Shown one piece after another: positions 7,538 through 15,337 of a stretch of DNA of 49,817 nt (position 1 is its first letter; every line of letters begins with the position of its first letter). The DNA is from JBBDMW01 sp040878005. GTDB lineage: Bacteria > Chloroflexota > Dehalococcoidia > Lucifugimonadales > Lucifugimonadaceae. The translations under genes and the position numbers were made by a program. The notes below the pieces were generated by a model, which was not told the DNA's origin, did no database searches, and saw only the letters and a program-made list of their open reading frames with translations. Location of the stretch: positions 1 through 49,817 of the forward strand of contig JBBDMW010000068.1 in NCBI GenBank assembly GCA_040878005.1, read 5' to 3'.

Positions 7538-8323
7538 TTAAACATCAAAGTTAGCTGTCACCGGGTAGTGGTCCGAGGCTCGCTGGGTGATGTAGTTGTT
7601 TATGACGTGGCACTCGGTTGCCGTGGCGGCAAGGTCCCCGGTTGCCAGAACGTAGTCTATCCGCCGCGGCAACTCGCCTTCGGAAGCAGCCACCACAGTG
7701 GGCTGGGTGCCCTCAGCCTTTTCGGGGTTGAGGGTACGGTACAGGTCTGTGTAACCGGCGCCGGTGAGCATATCCAGGAGCTGTCCGGCGCCGTTGCCTA
7801 CGCCCATGCGGGCCTTGATATAACCCTGCATGGTCTCCTCTACCTGGTCAAAGCCGGGGTCGTCCGGCCGCACCGCATTGAAATCGCCCAACATGATTGC
7901 GGAGCGGTAGGCGGAGTGCAGGAACCTGGATGCTTCAGCAATGCGCTCAGGCTCGTTGTACGGGTTGAAGTGCACTCCAATCGTCCAGAACCGTCGGCCA
8001 TTGAACTCAACGTGGAGGGCTGCTCCCGCGTTGGCGTTCGGGAACGCCAACGGCTGGAACTCCAGGGGCGCCAGGTCCGGGCGAATGAAGATTGAAAGGT
8101 GATACCCGGTGGGGGCGGGGGCCATAAAGCCGCGCATGCCCAGGGTCTGCTCCAGGTCAAACAGCTTGCGGTGGCGACGCGCTTCGAAGCCGTTGGACTC
8201 CGGCATGACGAGGATATGCGGCTCTATGGCCTGGATGGTGCTCAGGATGACCTCGGTGCGGTCACCGAGCGCCTCGCTCATCGCTCCTTCATAGATGTTG
8301 TAGGCCATCACTCGGAGTTCCAC
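7538..8323 (-). CDS. Endonuclease/exonuclease/phosphatase-family protein
   Basis: A 261-residue single-domain protein with the DNase I-like phosphodiesterase signatures: LRVMAYNIYEG at the N terminus (Asn ligand), HILVMPESNGFE (Glu metal ligand), SAIMLGDFNAV (Asp and Asn) and ASDHYPVTANF at the C terminus (catalytic His). All metal and catalytic positions of the fold are kept, so it should be active. No signal peptide or extra domain is present. Members cleave DNA, phospholipids or inositol phosphates, so the substrate is open. Start is GTG at 8323, with AGGAG eight bases before it; an ATG six codons in is poorer. It lies between two hydroxyacid dehydrogenase genes. Confidence 0.88.
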   Translation of the reverse strand: MELRVMAYNIYEGAMSEALGDRTEVILSTIQAIEPHILVMPESNGFEARRHRKLFDLEQTLGMRGFMAPAPTGYHLSIFIRPDLAPLEFQPLAFPNANAGAALHVEFNGRRFWTIGVHFNPYNEPERIAEASRFLHSAYRSAIMLGDFNAVRPDDPGFDQVEETMQGYIKARMGVGNGAGQLLDMLTGAGYTDLYRTLNPEKAEGTQPTVVAASEGELPRRIDYVLATGDLAATATECHVINNYITQRASDHYPVTANFDV

Positions 8324-8483
8324 GGGTCAATCTCCTGCTGGGGGCGTTTGTGTTCACGCCAGTGTGCCTTATCCCAACCGGGAACGCTTCGTCTGCCCCT
8401 CCCGGACGTGATTCACAGGAAAGGGGCAGGCAAAGCGTGAAGCCTCACAAGTTAACGGGGTGTGGATGGGCCGAACCAGAGGG

Positions 8484-9452
8484 CTAGAACCAGTTCTTCT
8501 TGTCCACGACGTTTCGCAGCGGCTCCCCGGCGGCGAACTTGCGGCAATTCTCGGCAATGATCTCGAACCGGCGCTCATCGAGGTACGGACCGAAGCCGGC
8601 TGTGTGCGGCGTGAGCAGCACATTTGGCGCATCCCACAGCGGGTGGTCCTCGGGCAGCGGCTCGATCTCGTATACATCCAGTCCCGCACCGCTGATGTCG
8701 CCGTTGCGCAGGGCCGCGTTCAGGTCATCCAGCTTCACCGTCATGCCGCGGCCGATATTTATGAGAAACGCCGACTTCTTCATCAGCTTGAAGCGGTCAG
8801 TGTTCATCAGGCCTTCGGTCTGTGGCGTGTGCGGGATCGTCATGATGACGAAGTCCGCCTCCGGCAGCAGGCGGTCCAGTGCGTCCGGGCCGTGCATGTC
8901 CGCCACGCCTTCGGGCTTGTCCTCGCGCCGGGCGTCGATGCCCACCACCTTGATGCCGAACGATGCGCAGAGGCGCGCCGCCTCGCTGCCGATGCCGCCC
9001 ACGCCCAGTATCAGCGCAGTGGCTTCTGGCAGGTGAACCACGCCAGCGTCCAGCTTCGTGGGTTTCCACTCGTGGTTCAACTGCTGCGGTATGTAGTAGT
9101 GGAACCCGCGGGCGAACGCAAGCACGAACGCCATGATGTGGTTGGCGATGTGGTCGTTGTAGATCTCGCGGAAGTTGGTCACCTGCACCGGGTGCTCCAC
9201 CAACTCCGGGTAATAGTAACCAGCGGGCGGGGCCGCGGCCGGCGCCTGGAGCCACTTCAGGTTCTTTGCCTCCGCCAGGACGTCGGCCGGGATCGTGCCG
9301 AATGCGGCGTCAGCGTCGGCAATTTCCCTTTTCGCTTCCTCCATCGATTCGGGAGCGACAACGTTGACATCAGCCACGGTGTCAGAGAGCCGCGCTGCCC
9401 ATTCACGCTGCCGGTCTCGCTGCGGGGGAAGAAACACAAATTTAAAGGCCAT
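8484..9452 (-). CDS. D-2-hydroxyacid dehydrogenase family protein
   Basis: A 322-residue protein, a distant paralogue of the dehydrogenase encoded at 6467-7477. It has the coenzyme loop ILGVGGIGSEAARLC, the NAD-selecting segment KVVGIDARRED, catalytic Arg in LINIGRGMTVKLDDL, Glu in DVYEIEPLPEDHPLW and His in LLTPHTAGFG. The shorter N-terminal catalytic domain and the DVYEIEPLP motif place it near the glyoxylate/hydroxypyruvate reductase-like branch. The open frame extends 19 codons upstream, but ATG at 9452 has GGAG eight bases before it and begins the conserved MAFKFVFLPP. A likely promoter lies at 9498-9525. The true substrate is unknown. Confidence 0.87.
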   Translation of the reverse strand: MAFKFVFLPPQRDRQREWAARLSDTVADVNVVAPESMEEAKREIADADAAFGTIPADVLAEAKNLKWLQAPAAAPPAGYYYPELVEHPVQVTNFREIYNDHIANHIMAFVLAFARGFHYYIPQQLNHEWKPTKLDAGVVHLPEATALILGVGGIGSEAARLCASFGIKVVGIDARREDKPEGVADMHGPDALDRLLPEADFVIMTIPHTPQTEGLMNTDRFKLMKKSAFLINIGRGMTVKLDDLNAALRNGDISGAGLDVYEIEPLPEDHPLWDAPNVLLTPHTAGFGPYLDERRFEIIAENCRKFAAGEPLRNVVDKKNWF

Positions 9453-9497
9453 GAGATGTTCTCCGGATAGGATTGATTTGACGCCGGTCCTTGCTGG

Positions 9498-9525
9498 CAG
9501 ATATTGCATCGTAAGGCATCGTCAA
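9498..9525 (-). promoter_or_regulatory. Putative sigma-70-type promoter for the hydroxyacid dehydrogenase gene
   Basis: On the minus strand TTGACG (9525-9520) and TATCTG (9503-9498) are separated by 16 bp. Transcription would start near 9491, giving a leader of about 40 nt before the ATG at 9452. It is a fair match to consensus, in a gap with no gene. Confidence 0.35.
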
Positions 9526-9713
9526 GCAAGCCAATGGTACCGCTCCGGCGGGCGCTGCAATCCAAAGGTGGGAACTGGCTGGATTGAGCAGGGAATGAAT
9601 GTGGACGAATTCAAATACATGAATTTTGGGGATGCTTTCGCCATCTTGACGGGCCGGGGTTGACCGGTCTGCGACTATACTTCCTATATGAAGCGTTACC
9701 TCGGGAGGAAGAC

Positions 9714-10628
9714 TTGAAGATAGGCGACTTCGAGATAACTCCACCGGCGCCGAAGCTTCAAGATGCACATTGCATTGCGATGCTCCGGCCGTGGGTCAAC
9801 GTGGGCAACGTCGGCGCTATCGTGCTTGGCAGGCTCGCGAAGCTGTACGGCGCACAGGAGATTGGCCGACTGGCCCGTCCCGGCAAGTTTTATGATTTCA
9901 CCAGGTACCGGCCGGAAATCCGGTTCGTCAACAGTGAGCGGACCATACGGGTGCCGAACACAGTGGCTATGGCGGCCCGGCGCGAGGACGGTCCTGACTT
10001 TGTGTTTCTCCAGATGATGGAGCCGCACGGCAACGCCGAGGATTTCAACGACTCTGTCCTGGCGCTCTTGCGTGAACTGGGCGTCAGCCGTTACGTGCTG
10101 ATAGGCGGCATGTATGACTCCGTGCCACATTCCAGGCCACTGCTCGTGACCGGCTCTGCGAGGGGCTGGGCGCCGCCGCCTGACTTTGGCGGAGTGCGCA
10201 TTGGCCGGAGCAGCTACCAGGGGCCCACCAGCCTGACCAGCCAGCTGACGGACCGTGCCCGCAATGAGCTGGACGTGGAAACGCTGAGCCTCATAGTTCA
10301 CCTGCCGTTGTACCTGAAGCTGGAGGACGACTATGCAGGCTCCGCGCGGCTGCTGACGGCGCTGTCAGCCCTGTACGGGTTCAGCGAATCCCTGCCAGAA
10401 GTGGAGATGGGCGAGCGTCAGTACTCGCAGGTGACGCCTGCCATGGGGAACAACCCCCAACTCCAGGAGCTGGTGCAGAAGTTCGAGGCAGAGTATGACC
10501 AGCAGTCCGGCGACGCAGACATCGACCAGTTTTCCCTGTCTCCGGAGATCGAACGTTTCTTGGAGGACGTAGCCCGCAAGGCAGGGGAAGAGCCGGGCGA
10601 CGATCAGTCCCGCGGCGACGAGATGTAA
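9714..10628 (+). CDS. PAC2-family protein (proteasome assembly chaperone-like)
   Basis: A 304-residue protein of the PAC2 family, known from Actinobacteria, Archaea and Chloroflexota. Motifs seen are LRPWVNVGNVGAIVLGRLAKLYGAQEIGRL, the ISRYVLIGGMYDSVPHSRP-like core (here VSRYVLIGGMYDSVPHSRPL), YQGPTSLTSQLTDRARNELDVETLSLIVHLPLYL, and a charged C-terminal tail (DVARKAGEEPGDDQSRGDEM). The family is often linked to proteasome-type or stress functions, but no function is established for bacterial members. The frame is open from TTG at 9660, yet GGGAGG at 9703-9708 lies five bases before TTG at 9714, which starts MKIGDFEITPP; I take that as the real start. No proteasome gene is in the window. Confidence 0.82.
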   Translation: MKIGDFEITPPAPKLQDAHCIAMLRPWVNVGNVGAIVLGRLAKLYGAQEIGRLARPGKFYDFTRYRPEIRFVNSERTIRVPNTVAMAARREDGPDFVFLQMMEPHGNAEDFNDSVLALLRELGVSRYVLIGGMYDSVPHSRPLLVTGSARGWAPPPDFGGVRIGRSSYQGPTSLTSQLTDRARNELDVETLSLIVHLPLYLKLEDDYAGSARLLTALSALYGFSESLPEVEMGERQYSQVTPAMGNNPQLQELVQKFEAEYDQQSGDADIDQFSLSPEIERFLEDVARKAGEEPGDDQSRGDEM

Positions 10629-10729
10629 CACAGTCTCGCTCGGAAGTCCCGGCGGACCAGGGATGCGACGTCCGGCCGGAAGTTCGGCCATATCCAGCTC
10701 CACGACCTTGCAGGTGTGCGAACATCAAG

Positions 10730-10751
10730 ATACTATAGGGGGGTATAGTAT
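10730..10751 (+). promoter_or_regulatory. CsoR-type copper operator overlapping the promoter
   Basis: A perfect inverted repeat, ATACTATA and TATAGTAT, flanks six G residues. This is the architecture of CsoR/RcnR-family operators: A+T-rich arms around a G/C tract. The right arm also provides a -10-like TATAGT, so repressor binding would block RNA polymerase. The palindrome ends 24 bp before the CsoR-type gene, implying autoregulation together with the downstream copper ATPase. Confidence 0.8.
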
Positions 10752-10775
10752 ATACGCGGTTACTGGAGTGATGAG

Positions 10776-11060
10776 ATGCGTGGCTACACATTGAAAAAGG
10801 ACGACTACCTCAAGCGGCTGAACCGCATAGAGGGACAGGTCCGCGGCCTGCAGCGGATGGTGGAGAGCGACACCTACTGCATCGATGTGCTCACACAGGT
10901 GTCTGCGGTCACGAAGGCGCTGCAGAGCGTAGCTGTGGGGCTGCTGGATGAGCACGTTCGCCACTGCGTGCGCGATGCGGCACAGAGTGATGATCCCGCC
11001 AGGGCTGACGAGATGGTGACTGAGGCCACCAGGGCAATTGAGCGTCTAATCAAGTCTTGA
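10776..11060 (+). CDS. csoR: CsoR-family copper-sensing repressor
   Basis: A 94-residue all-helical metal-sensing repressor (DUF156 family). The conserved N-terminal helix DDYLKRLNRIEGQVRGLQRMVE is present, and the copper ligands Cys35, His60 and Cys64 occupy the x-C-H-C pattern of CsoR, rather than the nickel (RcnR) or formaldehyde (FrmR) patterns. Cu(I) binding would release it from the palindrome just upstream. Start is ATG at 10776, with GGAG seven bases before it. The copper P-type ATPase gene follows 39 bp later on the same strand. The C-terminal region ends ATRAIERLIKS without an extension. Confidence 0.92.
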   Translation: MRGYTLKKDDYLKRLNRIEGQVRGLQRMVESDTYCIDVLTQVSAVTKALQSVAVGLLDEHVRHCVRDAAQSDDPARADEMVTEATRAIERLIKS

Positions 11061-11099
11061 TCTGTGTTCGCCGGGACCTGCCGGCGTTGGAGATCAGAA

Positions 11100-13238
11100 A
11101 TGACCAATACACACGAGCACAACCACCACGGGCACGATGAGCGGGAAAGCACGGAGGCTGCCGCTCACGTTGACTCCGCGGCCGGGCAGGCCAGCCACGC
11201 GGGTCATAGCGAACATGGCGATCAAAGCAGCCATGGCGCCCATGCCAGTTCTGGAAACCACAGCGGTCACGCGGGTCACGGTGACCACGCGAAGATGTTT
11301 CGGGACAGGTTCTGGGTTTCGCTCGTGCTCGCGATCCCGGTCATTATTTACAGCCCCATGGTCCAGATGTTCCTGGGCTACACCCCGCCTGCCTTTCCCG
11401 GCGCAGACCTGGTAGGGCCGGTGCTGGGCACAGTGATATTCGCCTATGGCGGCTCGCCGTTCCTGACCGGCGGCTGGTCAGAGGCCCGGACACGCAAGCC
11501 GGGCATGATGCTGCTGATTGCAATGGCGATCACTGTGGCATTCGTAGCCAGCATGGCTACGACTTTCGGATACTTTGACCTGGAGTTCTGGTGGGAGCTT
11601 GCAGCGCTTATTGTGATCATGCTGCTGGGCCACTGGCTTGAGATGAGGGCAATCGGGCAAGCACGCGGGGCTTTGTCCGCTCTGGCGGAGCTACTGCCCG
11701 ATGAAGCTGAACGAGTCACAGACCACGGTGTGGAGACTGTGAAGATCTCCGACTTGGCGGTTGGCGATGTTGTCCTTGTGCGCTCCGGTGGACGGGTTCC
11801 GGCTGACGGCACGATCATCGAAGGCGCAGCCGAAGTTGATGAATCGATGGTGACAGGCGAGTCACGCCCTGTCCCACGTTCGGACGGCGACAAGGTGATT
11901 GCGGCAAGCATTGCAACGGACTCGTCCATACGGGTCCGAGTGGATGCCGTGGGTGAAGATACGGCCCTCGCCGGAATCCAGAGAATGGTGGAGGACGCGC
12001 AGAAGTCCAGTTCCCGTGCGCAGGCCCTTGCTGACCGAGCTGCTGCGCTGCTGTTTTATGCGGCCATCGCCTCGGCGCTGTTGACCGTGGGCGTATGGAC
12101 CGCGTTGGGGCAGCCCGACAGCGCTGTGACAAGAACCGTGACTGTACTGATCATTGCCTGCCCGCACGCGCTGGGACTTGCAATACCGCTTGTCATATCC
12201 ATCTCGACGTCCATGTCGGCGCGCAACGGCATCCTGGTTAAGGACCGGCTGGCGCTGGAGCGCATGCGCACGGTGGACACGGTGGTGTTTGACAAGACCG
12301 GCACGCTGACCAAGGGCGAACACCGGGTGACCGGCCTGTCGGCTGGCGGCGATGAGGAGCGCGTTCTTGCGCTCTCAGCCGCCGTCGAGTGGGACAGTGA
12401 ACATCCGCTGGCACGCGCGGTCGTCGCTGCCGCCAGGGAGCGGCAGGTAGATGTTCCACGTGCCACGGAGTTCCGGTCCATGACGGGCCGTGGTGTGGAA
12501 GCGCAGATTGACGGTGTGCCAGTCGCTGTCGGCGGACCTGCGCTGCTGAATGAGCGCGGCCTGTCTGCGCCGGATCGTTTCAATGACGACATCGACAAGT
12601 GGAAGGCCCGCGGCGCAGCGGTGATGTACGTAGTGGAAGGCGACCAGGTGATTGGCGTTTTGAGCCTGGAAGACGAGGTGCGGCCGGCGTCACGCTCTGC
12701 CGTTGACCAATTGCATGCGCTCGGTGTCCGGGTCGTGATGATCACAGGCGATGCCCGCCAGGTGGCAGATGCTGTTGCGGCCGATATTGGCATCGACGAG
12801 GTGTTCGCCGAGGTGTTGCCGGAGGACAAGGACTCCGCCGTTGGCGAGCTTCAGTCCCGTGGTCACATCGTGGCGATGGTGGGTGACGGGGTGAATGACG
12901 CCCCTGCCCTGGCCCGTGCAGATGTGGGCATAGCCATTGGCGCAGGCACGGACGTGGCGATGGAAACCGCCGGAATAGTGCTGGCGTCTGACGACCCACG
13001 TGGCGTGGTGAGCATCAGGAAGCTCTCACAGGCCAGCTACCGGAAAATGTTGCAGAACCTTGGCTGGGCGGCCGGTTACAACGTGTTGGCCATCCCGCTG
13101 GCAGCGGGGGTGCTGGCATGGGCAGGGTTCGTGCCGCCGCCTGCGGTGGGGGCTGTGCTGATGAGCCTGTCGACGGTGGTGGTGGCGCTCAATGCTCAAC
13201 TGCTGCGCGGAGTTGATCTGCGTCCCGAAGCTGCATAG
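11100..13238 (+). CDS. copB: CopB-type copper-translocating P1B-ATPase with histidine-rich N terminus
   Basis: A 712-residue heavy-metal P-type ATPase. The first 60 residues are a His-rich segment (HEHNHHGHDE, then repeated HAGH/SGH units) in place of the CxxC metal domains of CopA. The membrane ion site is CPH (C354-P355-H356), which defines the P1B-3 group. The actuator motif TGES is at about 252, the phosphorylated Asp at D398 in DKTGT, and the hinge GDGVNDAP near the end. P1B-3 pumps export copper (Cu2+ or Cu+) or silver from the cytoplasm. The frame opens at 11064, but ATG at 11100 has GGAG seven bases upstream. It sits 39 bp after the CsoR-type gene and ends at a bidirectional terminator. 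Confidence 0.93.
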   Translation: MTNTHEHNHHGHDERESTEAAAHVDSAAGQASHAGHSEHGDQSSHGAHASSGNHSGHAGHGDHAKMFRDRFWVSLVLAIPVIIYSPMVQMFLGYTPPAFPGADLVGPVLGTVIFAYGGSPFLTGGWSEARTRKPGMMLLIAMAITVAFVASMATTFGYFDLEFWWELAALIVIMLLGHWLEMRAIGQARGALSALAELLPDEAERVTDHGVETVKISDLAVGDVVLVRSGGRVPADGTIIEGAAEVDESMVTGESRPVPRSDGDKVIAASIATDSSIRVRVDAVGEDTALAGIQRMVEDAQKSSSRAQALADRAAALLFYAAIASALLTVGVWTALGQPDSAVTRTVTVLIIACPHALGLAIPLVISISTSMSARNGILVKDRLALERMRTVDTVVFDKTGTLTKGEHRVTGLSAGGDEERVLALSAAVEWDSEHPLARAVVAAARERQVDVPRATEFRSMTGRGVEAQIDGVPVAVGGPALLNERGLSAPDRFNDDIDKWKARGAAVMYVVEGDQVIGVLSLEDEVRPASRSAVDQLHALGVRVVMITGDARQVADAVAADIGIDEVFAEVLPEDKDSAVGELQSRGHIVAMVGDGVNDAPALARADVGIAIGAGTDVAMETAGIVLASDDPRGVVSIRKLSQASYRKMLQNLGWAAGYNVLAIPLAAGVLAWAGFVPPPAVGAVLMSLSTVVVALNAQLLRGVDLRPEAA

Positions 13239-13254
13239 TAGAAAATCTGCAAGC

Positions 13255-13297
13255 AGCGGCTGCCAAGCCACTTGTGATTGATGGAATGGCAGCCGCT
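13255..13297. terminator. Bidirectional terminator between converging genes
   Basis: AGCGGCTGCCA (13255-13265) and TGGCAGCCGCT (13287-13297) are perfect 11-bp arms around a 21-nt loop. The plus strand continues GTGTCTTTT and the minus strand GCAGATTTTC, so it can end both the copper ATPase and the dehydrogenase transcripts. Confidence 0.7.
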
Positions 13298-13304
13298 GTG
13301 TCTT

Positions 13305-14198
13305 TTACGGCTTCTTGACCTCCACGTCAGAGATGCGCTCCACGTATCGGAGGATCCCTGAGTGGTCCAGGCCGCCGTCCCCGTGAACCACGAGCGAACT
13401 CAGCACCTGCTGGAGATACGCGGTCAGGGGAAGCGGCATGTTGAGCTCGCGCGCCGACTGCATGGCGTTGTTGATGTCCTTGTAGTGCAGCTCAATGCGG
13501 AACCCGGGCTTGAAGTTGCGGTCGCACATCATCGGCGCCTTGGCGTTCATGACATTGCTGCCGGCCAGGCCGCCCTTGATGGCGTTGAACACGGTGTCAG
13601 GGTTCACGCCCGCCCTGGTGACCAGCGCCAGCGCCTCGGCAAGGGCGTGGATGTTGCCGGCCACGATGATCTGGTTTGCCAGCTTGGTGGTGTTGCCCGC
13701 ACCGTGGGCGCCGCATAGGACGTGCGACTTGCCAAGCACCTCAAAGATGGGTGCTGCACGCTCGAAGTCATCAGCGTTGCCGCCCACCATGATGGCCAGG
13801 TCGCCTGATATGGCCATCGGCTCACCGCCAGAGACCGGCGCATCCAGGAAGTTGACGCGTTTTCCAGAACACTCTGCGGCGATCTTCTGAGACACACCGG
13901 GAGCGATGGAACTCATGTCAATGACCAGGTTTCCAGATGATGCCCCGGACAGCACGCCGTTTTCACCGAGGATGGCTTCTTCAGACTGGGGGCCATCCTG
14001 CACCATGGTGATCGTGATATCTGCGTTCGAGCCCACCTCGGCGGAGGATGAGGCGGCTGTTGCGCCTGCCTGGACTACGTCTTTCACCTTGTCATTGTTG
14101 TGGTCGTAGGCGAATACTTCGTACCCGGCTTTCACCAGGTTGATGGCCATCGGCTTGCCCATGATGCCGAGACCCACGAATCCAACCTTCTCCGGCAT
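13305..14198 (-). CDS. 3-hydroxyisobutyrate dehydrogenase-family protein (tartronate semialdehyde reductase-like)
   Basis: A 297-residue beta-hydroxyacid dehydrogenase. All four family signatures are present: KVGFVGLGIMGKPMAINL (coenzyme loop), FLDAPVSGGEPMA (substrate loop), GAGNTTKLANQ with the catalytic lysine, and a C-terminal helical domain with KDINNAMQSARELNMPLPL. The overall pattern is closest to 2-hydroxy-3-oxopropionate (tartronate semialdehyde) reductase, which would link glyoxylate-type metabolism to glycerate. 3-Hydroxyisobutyrate dehydrogenase is the main alternative. Start is ATG at 14198 with AGGAGG eight bases before. It is monocistronic as far as can be seen and ends at the terminator shared with the copper ATPase gene. 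Confidence 0.87.
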   Translation of the reverse strand: MPEKVGFVGLGIMGKPMAINLVKAGYEVFAYDHNNDKVKDVVQAGATAASSSAEVGSNADITITMVQDGPQSEEAILGENGVLSGASSGNLVIDMSSIAPGVSQKIAAECSGKRVNFLDAPVSGGEPMAISGDLAIMVGGNADDFERAAPIFEVLGKSHVLCGAHGAGNTTKLANQIIVAGNIHALAEALALVTRAGVNPDTVFNAIKGGLAGSNVMNAKAPMMCDRNFKPGFRIELHYKDINNAMQSARELNMPLPLTAYLQQVLSSLVVHGDGGLDHSGILRYVERISDVEVKKP

Positions 14199-14354
14199 TC
14201 ATTCCTCCTGAGGTGAATTTTTGTCCTGTGCTGGGATTTATCACGGCTGCGCTGCCCAAGAGCCGCGGTTGAGTTCCCGGCATGTTACTACCGTTTGATG
14301 GCTGATTCCCGGCGTGCAGGGGCTCAATGGAGCGCTGGCGTCCAGGCGAAAAGC

Positions 14355-15104
14355 CTAGCCGTCCTTCCAGAAACGCTCTTCCTCGAAAGCGTAGCCAGAC
14401 CCTTCGTACCGGGCCTTTACATCCTCAATCATCTGCGGGTGTCCGCAGGCGTAGATGATTGTGTCTTCAGGTGAGAGGCCGTACTCCCCAACGTACTTCT
14501 GCACCAGCGTGTTGATGCGTCCGATCTCACCTTTCCACGGGGCGTTGCGCGGCTCATCCGGACGGCTGCATGAGGATATGAAGTGTATGTTTTCATGCTC
14601 TGCCGCCATTTTGCTGAGCTCTTCGTCGTAACCGAACTCATCGCAGTAGCTTGCGCCTTCCAGAACGTAGAAGTTGTAGTCGCCGGCCGGCTCCTCAAGG
14701 TAGCGCCGCAGCATGCTCACGTACGGCACCACGCCGGTCACGGTGGACACCATAACGTGGTTTTTGAACTCCGGCTTGAAGACGAATATCCCCTTGGCGC
14801 GCGGGCGTAGTGTGAGCGAAGCCCCTTCACCCAACTCGTAGAGAATGGGGGTCAGGTTTCCCTCTGGGGGCGGGACAAGCTCCACGAACAGCTCAATGTC
14901 AGGTTCAGTGGGGGATGAGACGATGGAGTATGGCCGTTCAATCCCGCCCGCGCCTATAGTGCAGTACTGGCCGGGTCTGAAGTTGAACGGCTCGCTGGGC
15001 CTGATCCATATCTTCCACAGGTCGTCTGTGAGGTCTATTCTCTTGACGATCTCTGCGGTGATGAACTTGCCCTTGAGCGCCGTTTGAGATTGTGCCTGTG
15101 CCAT
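14355..15104 (-). CDS. Ferredoxin-NADP+ reductase-like flavoprotein
   Basis: A 249-residue protein with the FNR two-domain plan. The FAD domain has RPGQYCTIGAGGIERPYSIVSSP (RPYS binds FAD). The NADP domain has TGVVPYVSMLRRYLEE and IIYACGHPQMIEDVKARY. It is the size of E. coli Fpr-type reductases and has no iron-sulphur domain, so it likely exchanges electrons between NADPH and a separate ferredoxin or flavodoxin. The open frame extends 63 codons further, but ATG at 15104 has GGGGAG five bases upstream and starts MAQAQSQTALKGKFITAE. It is divergently oriented from the malic enzyme gene. Another NADPH-producing enzyme next to it fits redox balancing, which is an inference. Confidence 0.87.
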   Translation of the reverse strand: MAQAQSQTALKGKFITAEIVKRIDLTDDLWKIWIRPSEPFNFRPGQYCTIGAGGIERPYSIVSSPTEPDIELFVELVPPPEGNLTPILYELGEGASLTLRPRAKGIFVFKPEFKNHVMVSTVTGVVPYVSMLRRYLEEPAGDYNFYVLEGASYCDEFGYDEELSKMAAEHENIHFISSCSRPDEPRNAPWKGEIGRINTLVQKYVGEYGLSPEDTIIYACGHPQMIEDVKARYEGSGYAFEEERFWKDG

Positions 15105-15337
15105 GACTGCTCCCCGTGTACTCTGCTCCGGTGTTCCATCACAATCCGGACTGGTGGGCCGCGCGCGGTGCAAGGGTAACAGGATGGCCCGCGACGCACC
15201 TGTTATGTCCGCAAGCCGCCGCCAGTGGGCGGCCGATGGTAATATCTCGCTGCGGCCAATGTTGGCGGCCGCGTCAATAATGATTCTCAACATGGCCGGG
15301 GCGCTGCTGTCCCGGTGACTCTTCCCGGGGGGATTCG

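Noticed and set aside
8460..9470. 336-codon plus-strand ORF
   Set aside because: It is exactly antisense to the hydroxyacid dehydrogenase gene; its translation has no family motif and follows GC-rich third-position bias.
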